Made by a program: the position numbers and the translations under genes. Positions 33,645 through 41,701 of a stretch of 64,000 nt of DNA are shown piece after piece (the stretch's first letter is position 1; each line of letters begins with the position of its first letter). Source of the DNA: Streptomyces griseoincarnatus (GTDB lineage Bacteria > Actinomycetota > Actinomycetes > Streptomycetales > Streptomycetaceae). Below the pieces are notes generated by a model, which saw only the letters and a program-made list of their open reading frames with translations, did no database searches and was not told where the DNA came from. The stretch lies in NCBI GenBank assembly GCA_014649575.1, contig BMTH01000008.1:124001-188000 (forward strand), written 5' to 3'.

Positions 33645-34381
33645 CCGCGCCACCGATCCTGCGCGTCGAGGCCCTCGACGTGGACATCGCCGGGTCCCGC
33701 ATCCTCACCGGCGTCACCTTCGAGGTGCCCGCCTCCGGCGTGACCGCCCTGCTGGGCCGCAACGGCGTCGGCAAGACCACGACCATCCGCGCGGTGCTGG
33801 GGCTGCTGCCGGACGGCGGCCGGGTCACCGCGGGCCGTGTCACCTTCGCGGGCGACGACATCACCCACGAGCCCACCCACCGCACCGTGCGCCGCGGCAT
33901 CGGCTACGCGTCCGAGGACCGCGGGGTGTTCGCCGGGCTCACCGTCGCGGAGAATCTCGCGCTGGCCGAACGCCCGGGCCACGAGCACCGCTACGACCTG
34001 GTGCACGACCTGTTCCCGGAGCTGGCCGCCCGCCGCGACCAGCGCGCCGGCACCCTGTCCGGCGGCCAGCAGCAGATGGTCGCCCTCGCCCGGACCCTGC
34101 TCAACGACAACACCCTCGTCGTCGTCGACGAGCCCACCAAGGGCCTCGCGCCCCGGGTGGTCACCGAGGCCGCCGAGGTGCTCGAACGGGCCGCCGAACG
34201 CGTGCCGTTGCTGCTGGTCGAGCAGAACCTCGCCGTGGTGCGTCGGCTGGCCCGCAGCGCGGTGGTGCTGGACGCCGGCCGGGTCGTGCACACCGGCGAC
34301 GCCCGCGACCTGCTCGCCGACACCGCTCGTACGACCGCGCTGCTGGGTGTCGGCAGCCGCCCCGACCACGGAGCCGCCTGA
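33641..34381 (+). CDS. livF: ABC importer ATP-binding subunit (LivF-like)
   Basis: A 246-aa ATPase: Walker A GRNGVGKTTTI, the LivF-type YASEDRGVFAGLTVAEN, signature LSGGQQQMVALARTL, Walker B LVVVDEPTKGLAP and H-loop VEQNLAVV. The GTG start overlaps livG (GTGA). It pairs with LivG as a heterodimer. Confidence 0.9.
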   Translation: MTAPPILRVEALDVDIAGSRILTGVTFEVPASGVTALLGRNGVGKTTTIRAVLGLLPDGGRVTAGRVTFAGDDITHEPTHRTVRRGIGYASEDRGVFAGLTVAENLALAERPGHEHRYDLVHDLFPELAARRDQRAGTLSGGQQQMVALARTLLNDNTLVVVDEPTKGLAPRVVTEAAEVLERAAERVPLLLVEQNLAVVRRLARSAVVLDAGRVVHTGDARDLLADTARTTALLGVGSRPDHGAA

Positions 34382-35307
34382 TGGACACCCTCGTCCTGCT
34401 CACCCTGACCGGACTGGGCCTGGGGGCCCTGTACTTCCTCATCGCCTCCGGGCTCGCCCTGATCTTCGGGCTGATGGACGTGCTGAACTTCGCGCACGGC
34501 GCGTTCCTCACCGTCTCCGTCTACACCGCCTGGCGCACCGCCGAGACGGTCGGCGGGATGCCGGGGCTGCTGCTCGCCGCCGTGGTGGGCACCCTCACCG
34601 GACTGCTGTTGGCGGCCGTGGTCGAACTGGTCCTCATCCGGCGGCTGTACGGCCGGGTCAAGGAGCAGATCCTGGTGACCGTCGGCCTGTCGCTCGCCGT
34701 CCCGGCGCTGGTGCAGACCGTGTGGGGCGCCGACGCCCGGCCGTTCCCGGTGCCCGACGCGCTCTCCGGCACCGTCGGCGTCCTGGGGGCGCGCGTGCCG
34801 GTGAACCGGTTCCTGCTCGTCGCGGTGGCCCTGCTGGTCCTGGTCGGCATCCACCTGTTCCTGTCCCGCACCCGCTACGGGCTGATCGTCCGCGCCGGGG
34901 TGGAGGACCGCGCGATGGTCACGGCGCTCGGCATCGACGTCACCCGTGCCTTCACCCTGGTCTTCGCGCTCGGCGGCGCCCTCGCGGGCCTCGCAGGCGT
35001 GCTCGGCGGCCTCTACTTCGGCTCGCTCTCGCCGCACCACGGGACGTCGCTGCTGGTGTTCGCGTTCGTCGTGGTGATCATCGGCGGTCTCGTCTCGATC
35101 ACCAGCGTGGCGCTGTCCGCGCTCACCGTGGGCCTGGTGCAGCAGTACGCCAACTACTACGCGGGCGGCTACGGCGACCTCGCCGTCGTGGTCCTGCTGG
35201 CCGCGGTGGTGCTGTCCCGGCCGGCCGCCGGGACCGGGTCGCCGCCCGCCCGGCTGCGCCGCGCGCTCACCGCACTCCGCACCCGATCCGCAGGAGGCAC
35301 GGCATGA
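34381..35307 (+). CDS. livH: ABC importer permease (LivH-like)
   Basis: A 308-aa permease with about eight hydrophobic segments. The family signature is ASGLALIFGLMDVLNFAHGAFLTVSVY near the N-terminus, and the EAA-like coupling loop is VEDRAMVTALGIDVTRAFTLVFALGGALAGLAGVL. The ATG overlaps the livF stop by one base (TGATG). Confidence 0.9.
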   Translation: MDTLVLLTLTGLGLGALYFLIASGLALIFGLMDVLNFAHGAFLTVSVYTAWRTAETVGGMPGLLLAAVVGTLTGLLLAAVVELVLIRRLYGRVKEQILVTVGLSLAVPALVQTVWGADARPFPVPDALSGTVGVLGARVPVNRFLLVAVALLVLVGIHLFLSRTRYGLIVRAGVEDRAMVTALGIDVTRAFTLVFALGGALAGLAGVLGGLYFGSLSPHHGTSLLVFAFVVVIIGGLVSITSVALSALTVGLVQQYANYYAGGYGDLAVVVLLAAVVLSRPAAGTGSPPARLRRALTALRTRSAGGTA

Positions 35308-36371
35308 CCGCCACCCGCACATCGCGGGCCACACCCGCCGCCCCGGCGCCGGCCGTCAAGGACACACCGGGCGCGAAGCACGGGCTGTTGCGCCGGCTCC
35401 GTCCGGCGACCGTCCCGGTGGCGGTGCTGCTGGTCCTCGCGCTGCTGCCGTTCTCGGCGCTGGACGTCCCGGTACTGCTCGACGGCCCGGTCAACTCCCC
35501 CGGCTCGCTCCAGCTGTTCGCGTTGTGCCTGGTCTTCGGCGCGCTCGCGCTCGGGTACGACCTGATGTTCGGCCGCACCGGGCTGCTGTCCTTCGGGCAC
35601 GCCCTCTACATCGCGGGAGGCAGCTACGGCGCCCAGCTCGCCATGACCGAGCTGGGCCTGGGCCTGCTGCCGGCCGCGCTGCTCACCCTGGTGCTCGGGG
35701 CGCTGGCCGCCCTCGTCCTGGGCGCGGTCTCGTTGCGCACCCTCGCCCTCGGCAGCGTGGGCTTCGCGATGGTCACCCTGGCCTTCGCGCAGGCGGGCTC
35801 CATCTACGTGGAGCGCAACCCGGGCGGCCTCACCGGCGGCGAGGAGGGGCTGCCGCTGTACGTCGACGGGGTGCCGGACGCCCTGGTCGGGGTGCAGAAC
35901 ACGGCGAACGTGTACTGGCTGGCGCTCGCCTATCTGGTCCTGGTGGCGGGCGTGGTGTGGACGGTGACCGCGCGCCCGGCCGGCCGGGTGTGGCAGGCGA
36001 TCCGGGACAACGAGCAGCGGGTGGCCGTCCTCGGCCGCAGCCCGTTCGCGCACAAGCTGGGCGCGTTCGTGCTGGCGTCCTCCCTCGCCGTGCTCGGCGG
36101 GGTGCTGCACCTGGTGGTCACCGCGGGCGCCACCCCGCACACCTCCACGCCCGAGTTCACGCTCACCCTGCTGGTGATGGTGGTCCTAGGCGGCAGCGGC
36201 ACCCGCTGGGGGCCGGTCGTGGGCGGGGTGCTGTTCACCTATCTCGACCAGCGGCTCGGCGGCTGGGACCTGGGGGTGGAACCGATGCTGATCCTGGGCA
36301 GTCTCTTCGTCCTGGCCGTCTGTCTGGCCCCCGGCGGCGTCACCACCCTGGGCCGAAGGAGAAGCGCATGA
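35304..36371 (+). CDS. livM: ABC importer permease (LivM-like)
   Basis: A 355-aa permease. A 40-residue polar N-terminus precedes about ten membrane segments. LivM hallmarks are GYDLMFGRTGLLSFGHALYIAGGSYG and the coupling loop RDNEQRVAVLGRSPFAHKLGAFVLASSLAVLGGVL. AGGAGG precedes the ATG, which overlaps livH (ATGA). Confidence 0.9.
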   Translation: MTATRTSRATPAAPAPAVKDTPGAKHGLLRRLRPATVPVAVLLVLALLPFSALDVPVLLDGPVNSPGSLQLFALCLVFGALALGYDLMFGRTGLLSFGHALYIAGGSYGAQLAMTELGLGLLPAALLTLVLGALAALVLGAVSLRTLALGSVGFAMVTLAFAQAGSIYVERNPGGLTGGEEGLPLYVDGVPDALVGVQNTANVYWLALAYLVLVAGVVWTVTARPAGRVWQAIRDNEQRVAVLGRSPFAHKLGAFVLASSLAVLGGVLHLVVTAGATPHTSTPEFTLTLLVMVVLGGSGTRWGPVVGGVLFTYLDQRLGGWDLGVEPMLILGSLFVLAVCLAPGGVTTLGRRRSA

Positions 36372-37258
36372 CCACGTCCGGGTCCGCCCTCGCGCGGGAC
36401 CTCACCGCCCCCGTCCGCGGCGGCCGGCTCGCCGTCACCCGCTGGCCGGGGGACGGGCCGCCCGTCGTCGCCCTGCACGGCATCACCGCCAACTCGCTCG
36501 CCTTCGCCGCCCTGGCCGACGCCCTGCCCGGCGTCGACCTCCACGCCCCCGACCTGCGGGGCCGGGCCGGGAGCGCGGAGCTGCCGGGACCGTACGGACT
36601 GGGCGCGCACGTCGACGACACGGTGGCGCTGCTCGACCATCTGGGGCTGGAACGGGCGGTGCTGGTCGGCCACTCCATGGGGGCCTTCGTCGCCGCGCTG
36701 GCCGCCGCCCGGCACCCGGACCGCTTCCCGCGCGTGGTGCTGGTCGACGGCGGGCTGGGCTTCCCGCCGCTCGGGGGCACCGACATCGACGCGCTGCTGA
36801 AGGCGGTGATCGGCCCGGCGATGGACCGGCTGTCGATGACGTTCGCGAGCGCGGAGGACTATCTGGCGTTCTTCCGCGCCCACCCGGCGCTCGGCCCGCA
36901 CTGGGGCCCGCACGTGGCCGGTTATGTGACACGGGACCTCACGGGCCGGGCGCCCGAACTGCGCAGCAGCTGTGTGCTGGACGCGGTGCGGGCGGACGGC
37001 GCGGACGTGCTGGGTGACGCGGAGACGCTGGCCGCGGTGCACCAGCCGGGGGTGCGCGGCGAACTGCTGTGGGCGGAGCGGGGGTTGCTCGACGAGCCGC
37101 GGGCGCTGTACGACGCCGGGCGGGTCGCCGCGGCGGCCCTGGACCCGGCGCGGATGCCGGCCCGCCGGATCGACGGCACCAACCACTACTCGGTCCTCTT
37201 CCCGCCGGCCGTGGAGGAGGTCGCCGCCGCCGTACGGGACGCCCTGGCCGAGGGGTGA
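36368..37258 (+). CDS. Alpha/beta hydrolase coupled to the ABC importer
   Basis: A 296-aa alpha/beta hydrolase: oxyanion HGITANS, nucleophile VLVGHSMGAFVAALA (Ser near 100), acid after the cap region and catalytic His in GTNHYSVLFP. It is cytosolic. The ATG overlaps livM by 4 nt and a strong terminator follows, so it is the last gene of the importer operon. It may hydrolyse an imported ester or amide; the substrate is unknown. Confidence 0.87.
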   Translation: MTTSGSALARDLTAPVRGGRLAVTRWPGDGPPVVALHGITANSLAFAALADALPGVDLHAPDLRGRAGSAELPGPYGLGAHVDDTVALLDHLGLERAVLVGHSMGAFVAALAAARHPDRFPRVVLVDGGLGFPPLGGTDIDALLKAVIGPAMDRLSMTFASAEDYLAFFRAHPALGPHWGPHVAGYVTRDLTGRAPELRSSCVLDAVRADGADVLGDAETLAAVHQPGVRGELLWAERGLLDEPRALYDAGRVAAAALDPARMPARRIDGTNHYSVLFPPAVEEVAAAVRDALAEG

Positions 37259-37263
37259 CCGGG

Positions 37264-37307
37264 GCGGTGGGCCGGAGCCGCGGAGGGGGGCGGCTCCGGC
37301 CCACCGC
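37264..37307. terminator. Perfect 18-bp terminator stem
   Basis: Arms 37264-37281 (GCGGTGGGCCGGAGCCGC) and 37290-37307 are exact reverse complements with an 8-nt G-rich loop. It lies 5 bp after the hydrolase stop and 10 bp before the convergent MFS gene's stop codon, so it serves both strands. Confidence 0.8.
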
Positions 37308-37317
37308 TCAGGGGCGG

Positions 37318-39750
37318 TCAGTCCTCGTGCCCGAGCTGGAGGTCGCGTTCGGTGCGGCCTCCGCCGGCCACCTGGAGCACGGTGGCGACCGGCGGGTAGC
37401 CGGCGGCGATGACCGTGTACTCGCCGGAGGACAGGTCGACGAACCGGAAGGTGCCGTCGGGTCCGGTGGTGAGGGTGTCGACGACGTTGCCCGCCGCGTC
37501 GAGCAGCGTGACCCGCGCGTCCTCCACCGGCCGTCCGCCGCCGGCCCGCACGGTACCGCGGAGCACGGCGCCGCCCGCCAGCTCGACGTCCTGGCGCGTC
37601 TCGCGGGCGGCCTGCACGGTGACCGGCAGGGCCGCCGGGCGGAAGGCGGGGGCGCTGGCGGCGAGGGTGTACTCGCCCGCGACGAGTTCGGTGATGACGT
37701 AGCCGCCCTCGCGGCCGCTGCGCGTGCCGGCGACGACCTCGCCGTGCACGTTGGTGAGGGTGACGGCGGCGTCCCGTACGGGGGTGCCGTCGGCGGTGAC
37801 AACGCTGCCCGCGAGCCGGCCCGCGCCGCCGAGGACGACGTCGAGCTCGACGGGCCGCTCGCCGACGGTCACGGAGACCGCCTGCGGCTGGTGACCGCCC
37901 GCGGCGGCGATCAGGACGTACGAGCCAGGTCCGGGAGTGGCCAGTGCGTATCGCCCGTCGGCGCCGCTCGCGCCGCGTCCGGTCTGCTGTCCCTGGACGT
38001 CGATGAGGGTGAGCGCCGCGCGCGGGACGGCCGTGCCGTCGGGGTGCTGGACGGTGCCGCAGACGGGGATGCCGCCGCTCTGCGCACCGCGCGCCTGCGG
38101 TACGCGCGCCTCGAAGTGCGGTGCGTCCTGGGCCGGGTCGGCGGTGGGGGTGTGGTGGGACACCAGTGGTTTCTCCTTGAGGAAGAAGGCGATGAGCAGG
38201 CCGAGGACGAGCACCGGCACGAGGTAGAGGAAGATGCGCGGCATGGCGTCCGCGTAGGCCTGGACGTAGGCGTCGCGCAGCTCCGGCGGCAGGGCGTGCA
38301 CGAGTTCGGGGGTGATCGACCCGGCGTCGGCCGGCGTCCCGGCGGCGCCGGCGGGGAGCCGCTCGGCGAGCGCGTCGGTGAGCCGGTCGGCGAACAGGGT
38401 GCCGAAGACGGCGGCACCGACGCTGCCGCCGATCTGCCGGAAGTAGTTGTTGGCGCTGGTGGCGGTGCCGAGGTCCTCGGGGCGCACGGAGTTCTGCACG
38501 GCGAGGATGAGGACCGGCATCACCATGCCGATGCCGGCGCCGAGGACGAACATCCAGACGCTGTAGTGCAGCCGGGGCGTGCCGGTCTCCAGGCGGGACA
38601 GCAGCCACATGCCGACGACGGACAGGGCGGCGCCGACGACGGGGTGGCTGCGGTAGCGGCCGGAGCGGCTGATCATCTGCCCGGAGACGATGGACGTGCC
38701 GACGATGCCGCCCATCATGGGCAGCATCAGCAGCCCGGACTCGGTCGCCGAGGCCCCGTCGACCATCTGGAGGTAGGTGGGCAGATAGCTGGCGGCGCCG
38801 AACAGGGCGACGCCGATGACGAGGCCCACCAGGCCGGTGACGTTGAAGACCGAGTCACGGAACAGCCGCAGCGGGATGAGCGGTTCGACCGCGAACCGCT
38901 CGACGACCAGGAAGGCGGCGGTGGCCGCGACGGCGCCCGCGCCGAGGCCGAGCACGACCCGGGAGTCCCAGGCGTACTCGGTGCCGCCCCAGCTGGTGAG
39001 CAGGACCAGGCAGGTGGACGCGGCGGTCAGCAGCAGCGTGCCGAGGACGTCGAAGCGGCGCCTGGCCCTCGGCTTGGGCAGCTTCAGCACCAGGGCGACG
39101 ACGACCATGGTGGCCAGGCCGAAGGGCACGTTGATGTAGAAGCACCAGCGCCAGGTCAGATGGTCGGTGAAGTAGCCGCCGAGCAGCGGTCCGGCGACGG
39201 ACGCGAGTCCGAAGGCGGCGCCGATCAGGCCCATGAAGCGGCCGCGCTGCCGGGCCGGCACGATGTCCGCGATGATCGCCTGCACACCGATCATCAGGCC
39301 GCCCGCGCCGATGCCCTGCACCGCGCGGTAGGCGATGAGCTGGTCCATCGTCGTGGCGCGGCCGGCCAGCGCGGAGCCGACGACGAAGACGAGGATCGCG
39401 AACTGGAAGACGCCCTTGCGGCCGAGCTGGTCGCCGAGCTTTCCGTACACCGGCAGTCCGACGGTGGCGGTGAGCAGGTAGGCGGTGATCGCCCAGGACA
39501 TCTTGTCCAGGCCGTGCAGCTCGCCGACGATCCTCGGCAGGGCGGTGGCCACGATCATCTGCTCGAGCGCGGCGAGCAGCAGCGCCGACATCAGCGCGAC
39601 AAAGACGAGCCGGACCCGGGCGGGGCTCAGGGCCGGACCGCTCTCCGGGGCCGGGGACGGAGGGTCCCCGGCCGGTGGCACGGGGGGTGGCGGCCCCCCG
39701 GCCGATGGAGCCGTGACCGGCTCGTCCTGCGTCAGAGTGATCCCGCCCAC
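37318..39750 (-). CDS. MFS (DHA2, 14-TM) exporter fused to three carboxypeptidase-regulatory-like domains
   Basis: An 810-aa protein. Residues 1-44 are Pro-rich. Residues 46-540 form a 14-TM drug:H+ antiporter: LEQMIVATALPRIVGEL (motif D1), GKLGDQLGRKGVFQ (motif A), YRAVQGIGAGGLMIG and ADIVPARQRGRFMG. The last 251 residues (about 560-810) are three ~80-residue beta-sandwich units, each with the pattern DGTxVxxAxVTL...GxYxLxxxxxGxYxL. These are CarboxypepD_reg-like (Cna B-like) domains. The GTG at 39750 has GGGGAG about 6 nt upstream. The fusion, not the transporter, is the unusual part. Confidence 0.88.
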   Translation of the reverse strand: MGGITLTQDEPVTAPSAGGPPPPVPPAGDPPSPAPESGPALSPARVRLVFVALMSALLLAALEQMIVATALPRIVGELHGLDKMSWAITAYLLTATVGLPVYGKLGDQLGRKGVFQFAILVFVVGSALAGRATTMDQLIAYRAVQGIGAGGLMIGVQAIIADIVPARQRGRFMGLIGAAFGLASVAGPLLGGYFTDHLTWRWCFYINVPFGLATMVVVALVLKLPKPRARRRFDVLGTLLLTAASTCLVLLTSWGGTEYAWDSRVVLGLGAGAVAATAAFLVVERFAVEPLIPLRLFRDSVFNVTGLVGLVIGVALFGAASYLPTYLQMVDGASATESGLLMLPMMGGIVGTSIVSGQMISRSGRYRSHPVVGAALSVVGMWLLSRLETGTPRLHYSVWMFVLGAGIGMVMPVLILAVQNSVRPEDLGTATSANNYFRQIGGSVGAAVFGTLFADRLTDALAERLPAGAAGTPADAGSITPELVHALPPELRDAYVQAYADAMPRIFLYLVPVLVLGLLIAFFLKEKPLVSHHTPTADPAQDAPHFEARVPQARGAQSGGIPVCGTVQHPDGTAVPRAALTLIDVQGQQTGRGASGADGRYALATPGPGSYVLIAAAGGHQPQAVSVTVGERPVELDVVLGGAGRLAGSVVTADGTPVRDAAVTLTNVHGEVVAGTRSGREGGYVITELVAGEYTLAASAPAFRPAALPVTVQAARETRQDVELAGGAVLRGTVRAGGGRPVEDARVTLLDAAGNVVDTLTTGPDGTFRFVDLSSGEYTVIAAGYPPVATVLQVAGGGRTERDLQLGHED

Positions 39751-39872
39751 GTGCCGCTCCCCTCGTCGCACTGCCGGACAATTCCCGCGTAAAAGCGACA
39801 ACTACGAGCAAGCACGACGAGTTACGGCACGGAGTCGGTCCGCCGAGAGATCACTCGAACCGGTGACGGAAG

Positions 39873-39901
39873 CGCCAACTCCGTTTCAGATGAACAGAGT
39901 T
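39873..39901. promoter_or_regulatory. Extended palindrome between the MFS and SRPBCC genes
   Basis: CCAACTC / GAGTTGG arms (7 bp) flank a 15-nt centre that itself holds a near-palindrome (GTTTCA-GA-TGAAC). It lies 24 bp after the SRPBCC stop on the minus strand and about 120 bp upstream of the MFS start. It could be a terminator for SRPBCC or an operator for the exporter. Confidence 0.4.
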
Positions 39902-39924
39902 GGACGACGGCGGTGCGGCCGGGA

Positions 39925-40371
39925 CTACTGCTTCCCGACCTCGGCGTCCAGCCGGGCCAGCACGGCGTCGTAGATACGGGCGAGGCCCTTGGGGGCGAAG
40001 GTGCGCTCGAAGAAGCCCCCGATGCCGCCCGCGCCGTTCCACACGGTGGTCACGACGACCCGGGCGCGGCCCTCGCCGGCCGGGGTGACCCGCCAGGTGG
40101 TGACCATCGAGGAGTTGCGGTCCTTCTCGACCAGTTCGCCGTCGGTGGGCTCGGTGACCTCCAGGAGGCAGTCGCGCACCCGCTTGCTGGTGGCCTGGAG
40201 CTTCCAGTGCACGAGGGTGCCCTCGCCGTCGCCGCCCTCACGGACCTCGTACTCGCTGAACTGCTCGGGCAGCAGCTTGGCGCGGGTGCCGCTGTAGTCG
40301 GCGAGGGCGTCGAACACCGTGTCCGCGTCCGCCGCGACGATCCGCTCCGTAGTGGCCTCGACCTGCGCCAT
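39925..40371 (-). CDS. SRPBCC (polyketide cyclase/START-like) protein
   Basis: A 148-aa single-domain SRPBCC protein: VEATTERIVAADADTVFDALADYSG, the family start, then EQFSEYEVREGGDGEGTLVHWKLQAT and the long C-terminal helix GLARIYDAVLARLDAEV. Its hydrophobic pocket binds a lipid or aromatic ligand that is not known. GGAGG precedes the ATG. Confidence 0.85.
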   Translation of the reverse strand: MAQVEATTERIVAADADTVFDALADYSGTRAKLLPEQFSEYEVREGGDGEGTLVHWKLQATSKRVRDCLLEVTEPTDGELVEKDRNSSMVTTWRVTPAGEGRARVVVTTVWNGAGGIGGFFERTFAPKGLARIYDAVLARLDAEVGKQ

Positions 40372-40485
40372 CGCATTCCTCCAGGGCTGGGTTCTCCAGG
40401 GTCGGGGCACAGCCAACCACCCCTGCGCCCGCCGCCCAAATCGAGGTTCCGGAACTGACCGAAGATGTCGCTCGCACGATCAAGG

Positions 40486-40497
40486 GAACATGTGTTC
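40486..40497 (+). promoter_or_regulatory. LexA-type SOS box upstream of the radical SAM gene
   Basis: GAAC-ATGT-GTTC fits the actinobacterial LexA core (GAAC N4 GTTC). It abuts TATTCT (40498-40503), a good -10 hexamer, 28 bp before the ATG at 40531. LexA binding would block RNA polymerase. From memory, the mycobacterial homologue Rv2578c is in the SOS regulon. Confidence 0.6.
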
Positions 40498-40530
40498 TAT
40501 TCTGTGCGACAGCGACACCGAGGAGGCGTC

Positions 40531-41568
40531 ATGCGCTGGGAGAACCTCTCACCGGACTCCGAACACAGCCGTGCCGACACCGCGCTGTTCGGCGCGGATG
40601 CGGTCACGACCCGCACCTTCGACACGCCCGAGTTCCGCGGGATCACCTTCCACGAGATCCGGGCCCGCTCCATCGTCAACCGGGTGCCGGGCGCCTCCCG
40701 CATGCCGTTCGAATGGACGGTGAACCCCTACCGGGGCTGCTCCCACGCCTGCGTCTACTGCTTCGCCCGCAAGACGCACAGCTACCTCGACCTCGACACC
40801 GGGCTGGGCTTCGACAGCCAGATCGTGGTCAAGGTGAACGCGCCCGAGCTGCTGCGCCACCGGCTCGCCTCCCGCTCCTGGCACGGCGAGCACATAGCCA
40901 TGGGCACCAACGTCGACTGCTACCAGCGCGCGGAGGGCCGCTACCGGCTGATGCCGGGGATCATCGAGGCCCTGCGCGACCACGCCAACCCCTTCTCGAT
41001 CCTGACCAAGGGCACGCTGATCCTGCGCGACCTGCCCCTGCTGCGGCAGGCCGCCGACGTGACCGACGTCGGCGTGTCGGTGTCCGTGGGCTTCACCGAC
41101 GAGGAGCTGTGGCGCACGGTCGAGCCGGGCACCCCGGCGCCCGAGCGGCGGCTGGACGTGGTGCGCGCCTTCACCGACGCCGGAATCGGCTGCGGGGTGC
41201 TGATGGCGCCGGTGATCCCCTTCCTGGGCGACCGGCCCGAGCAGCTGAGGGCGACCGTCCGGGCCATCGCCGCCTCGGGCGCCACCTCGGTCACCCCGCT
41301 GGTGCTGCACCTGCGGCCCGGCGCCCGCGAGTGGTTCATGTCCTGGCTGGCCGAGCATCACCCGCACCTGGTCGCCCGCTACCAGCGGCTGTACGCGGAG
41401 GGCGCCTACGCGCCCCGCTGGTACCAGCGCCGGATCACGCGTCAGGTGCACGACCTGGCCCGGGAGTACGGCATCGGCCCGGCGCCCGCGGGCACCCCGC
41501 GCCGCCTCCCGGCCCCGGCGCCGGAGGAGCCGGAGGAGGAACTGCCGACCCAGCTGACGCTGCTCTGA
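40531..41568 (+). CDS. Rv2578c family radical SAM protein
   Basis: A 345-aa radical SAM enzyme. The N-terminal part (RTFDTPEFRGITFHEIRARSIVNRVPGASRMPFEWTVNPYRG) is typical of the Rv2578c/SplB-like group. The 4Fe-4S motif is CSHACVYC (CX3CX2C, near residues 71-78), followed by ARKTHSYLDL. GTNVDCYQRAEGRYRLMPGII and SVSVGFTDEELWRTVEPGTPAPERRLD complete the barrel. The function is unknown; SOS-type control suggests DNA-damage response. GAGGAGG precedes the ATG. Confidence 0.9.
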   Translation: MRWENLSPDSEHSRADTALFGADAVTTRTFDTPEFRGITFHEIRARSIVNRVPGASRMPFEWTVNPYRGCSHACVYCFARKTHSYLDLDTGLGFDSQIVVKVNAPELLRHRLASRSWHGEHIAMGTNVDCYQRAEGRYRLMPGIIEALRDHANPFSILTKGTLILRDLPLLRQAADVTDVGVSVSVGFTDEELWRTVEPGTPAPERRLDVVRAFTDAGIGCGVLMAPVIPFLGDRPEQLRATVRAIAASGATSVTPLVLHLRPGAREWFMSWLAEHHPHLVARYQRLYAEGAYAPRWYQRRITRQVHDLAREYGIGPAPAGTPRRLPAPAPEEPEEELPTQLTLL

Positions 41569-41701
41569 GGGCATCCGGGCGCATCCGGCGGCCCGATTGG
41601 GTCAAGAACTGACGGAACACGTTCAGGCGGGGCGCCACATCGGGACGATGCCGCGTGAGCCGTGAGTGTCGCGGTCCACAGCACATCGCCCTGGGAGAAC
41701 C

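Noticed and set aside
41615..41624. GAACACGTTC before the secreted aminopeptidase, as a second LexA box
   Set aside because: The spacer between half-sites is 2 nt, not the 4 nt needed, and it is far from the start codon.
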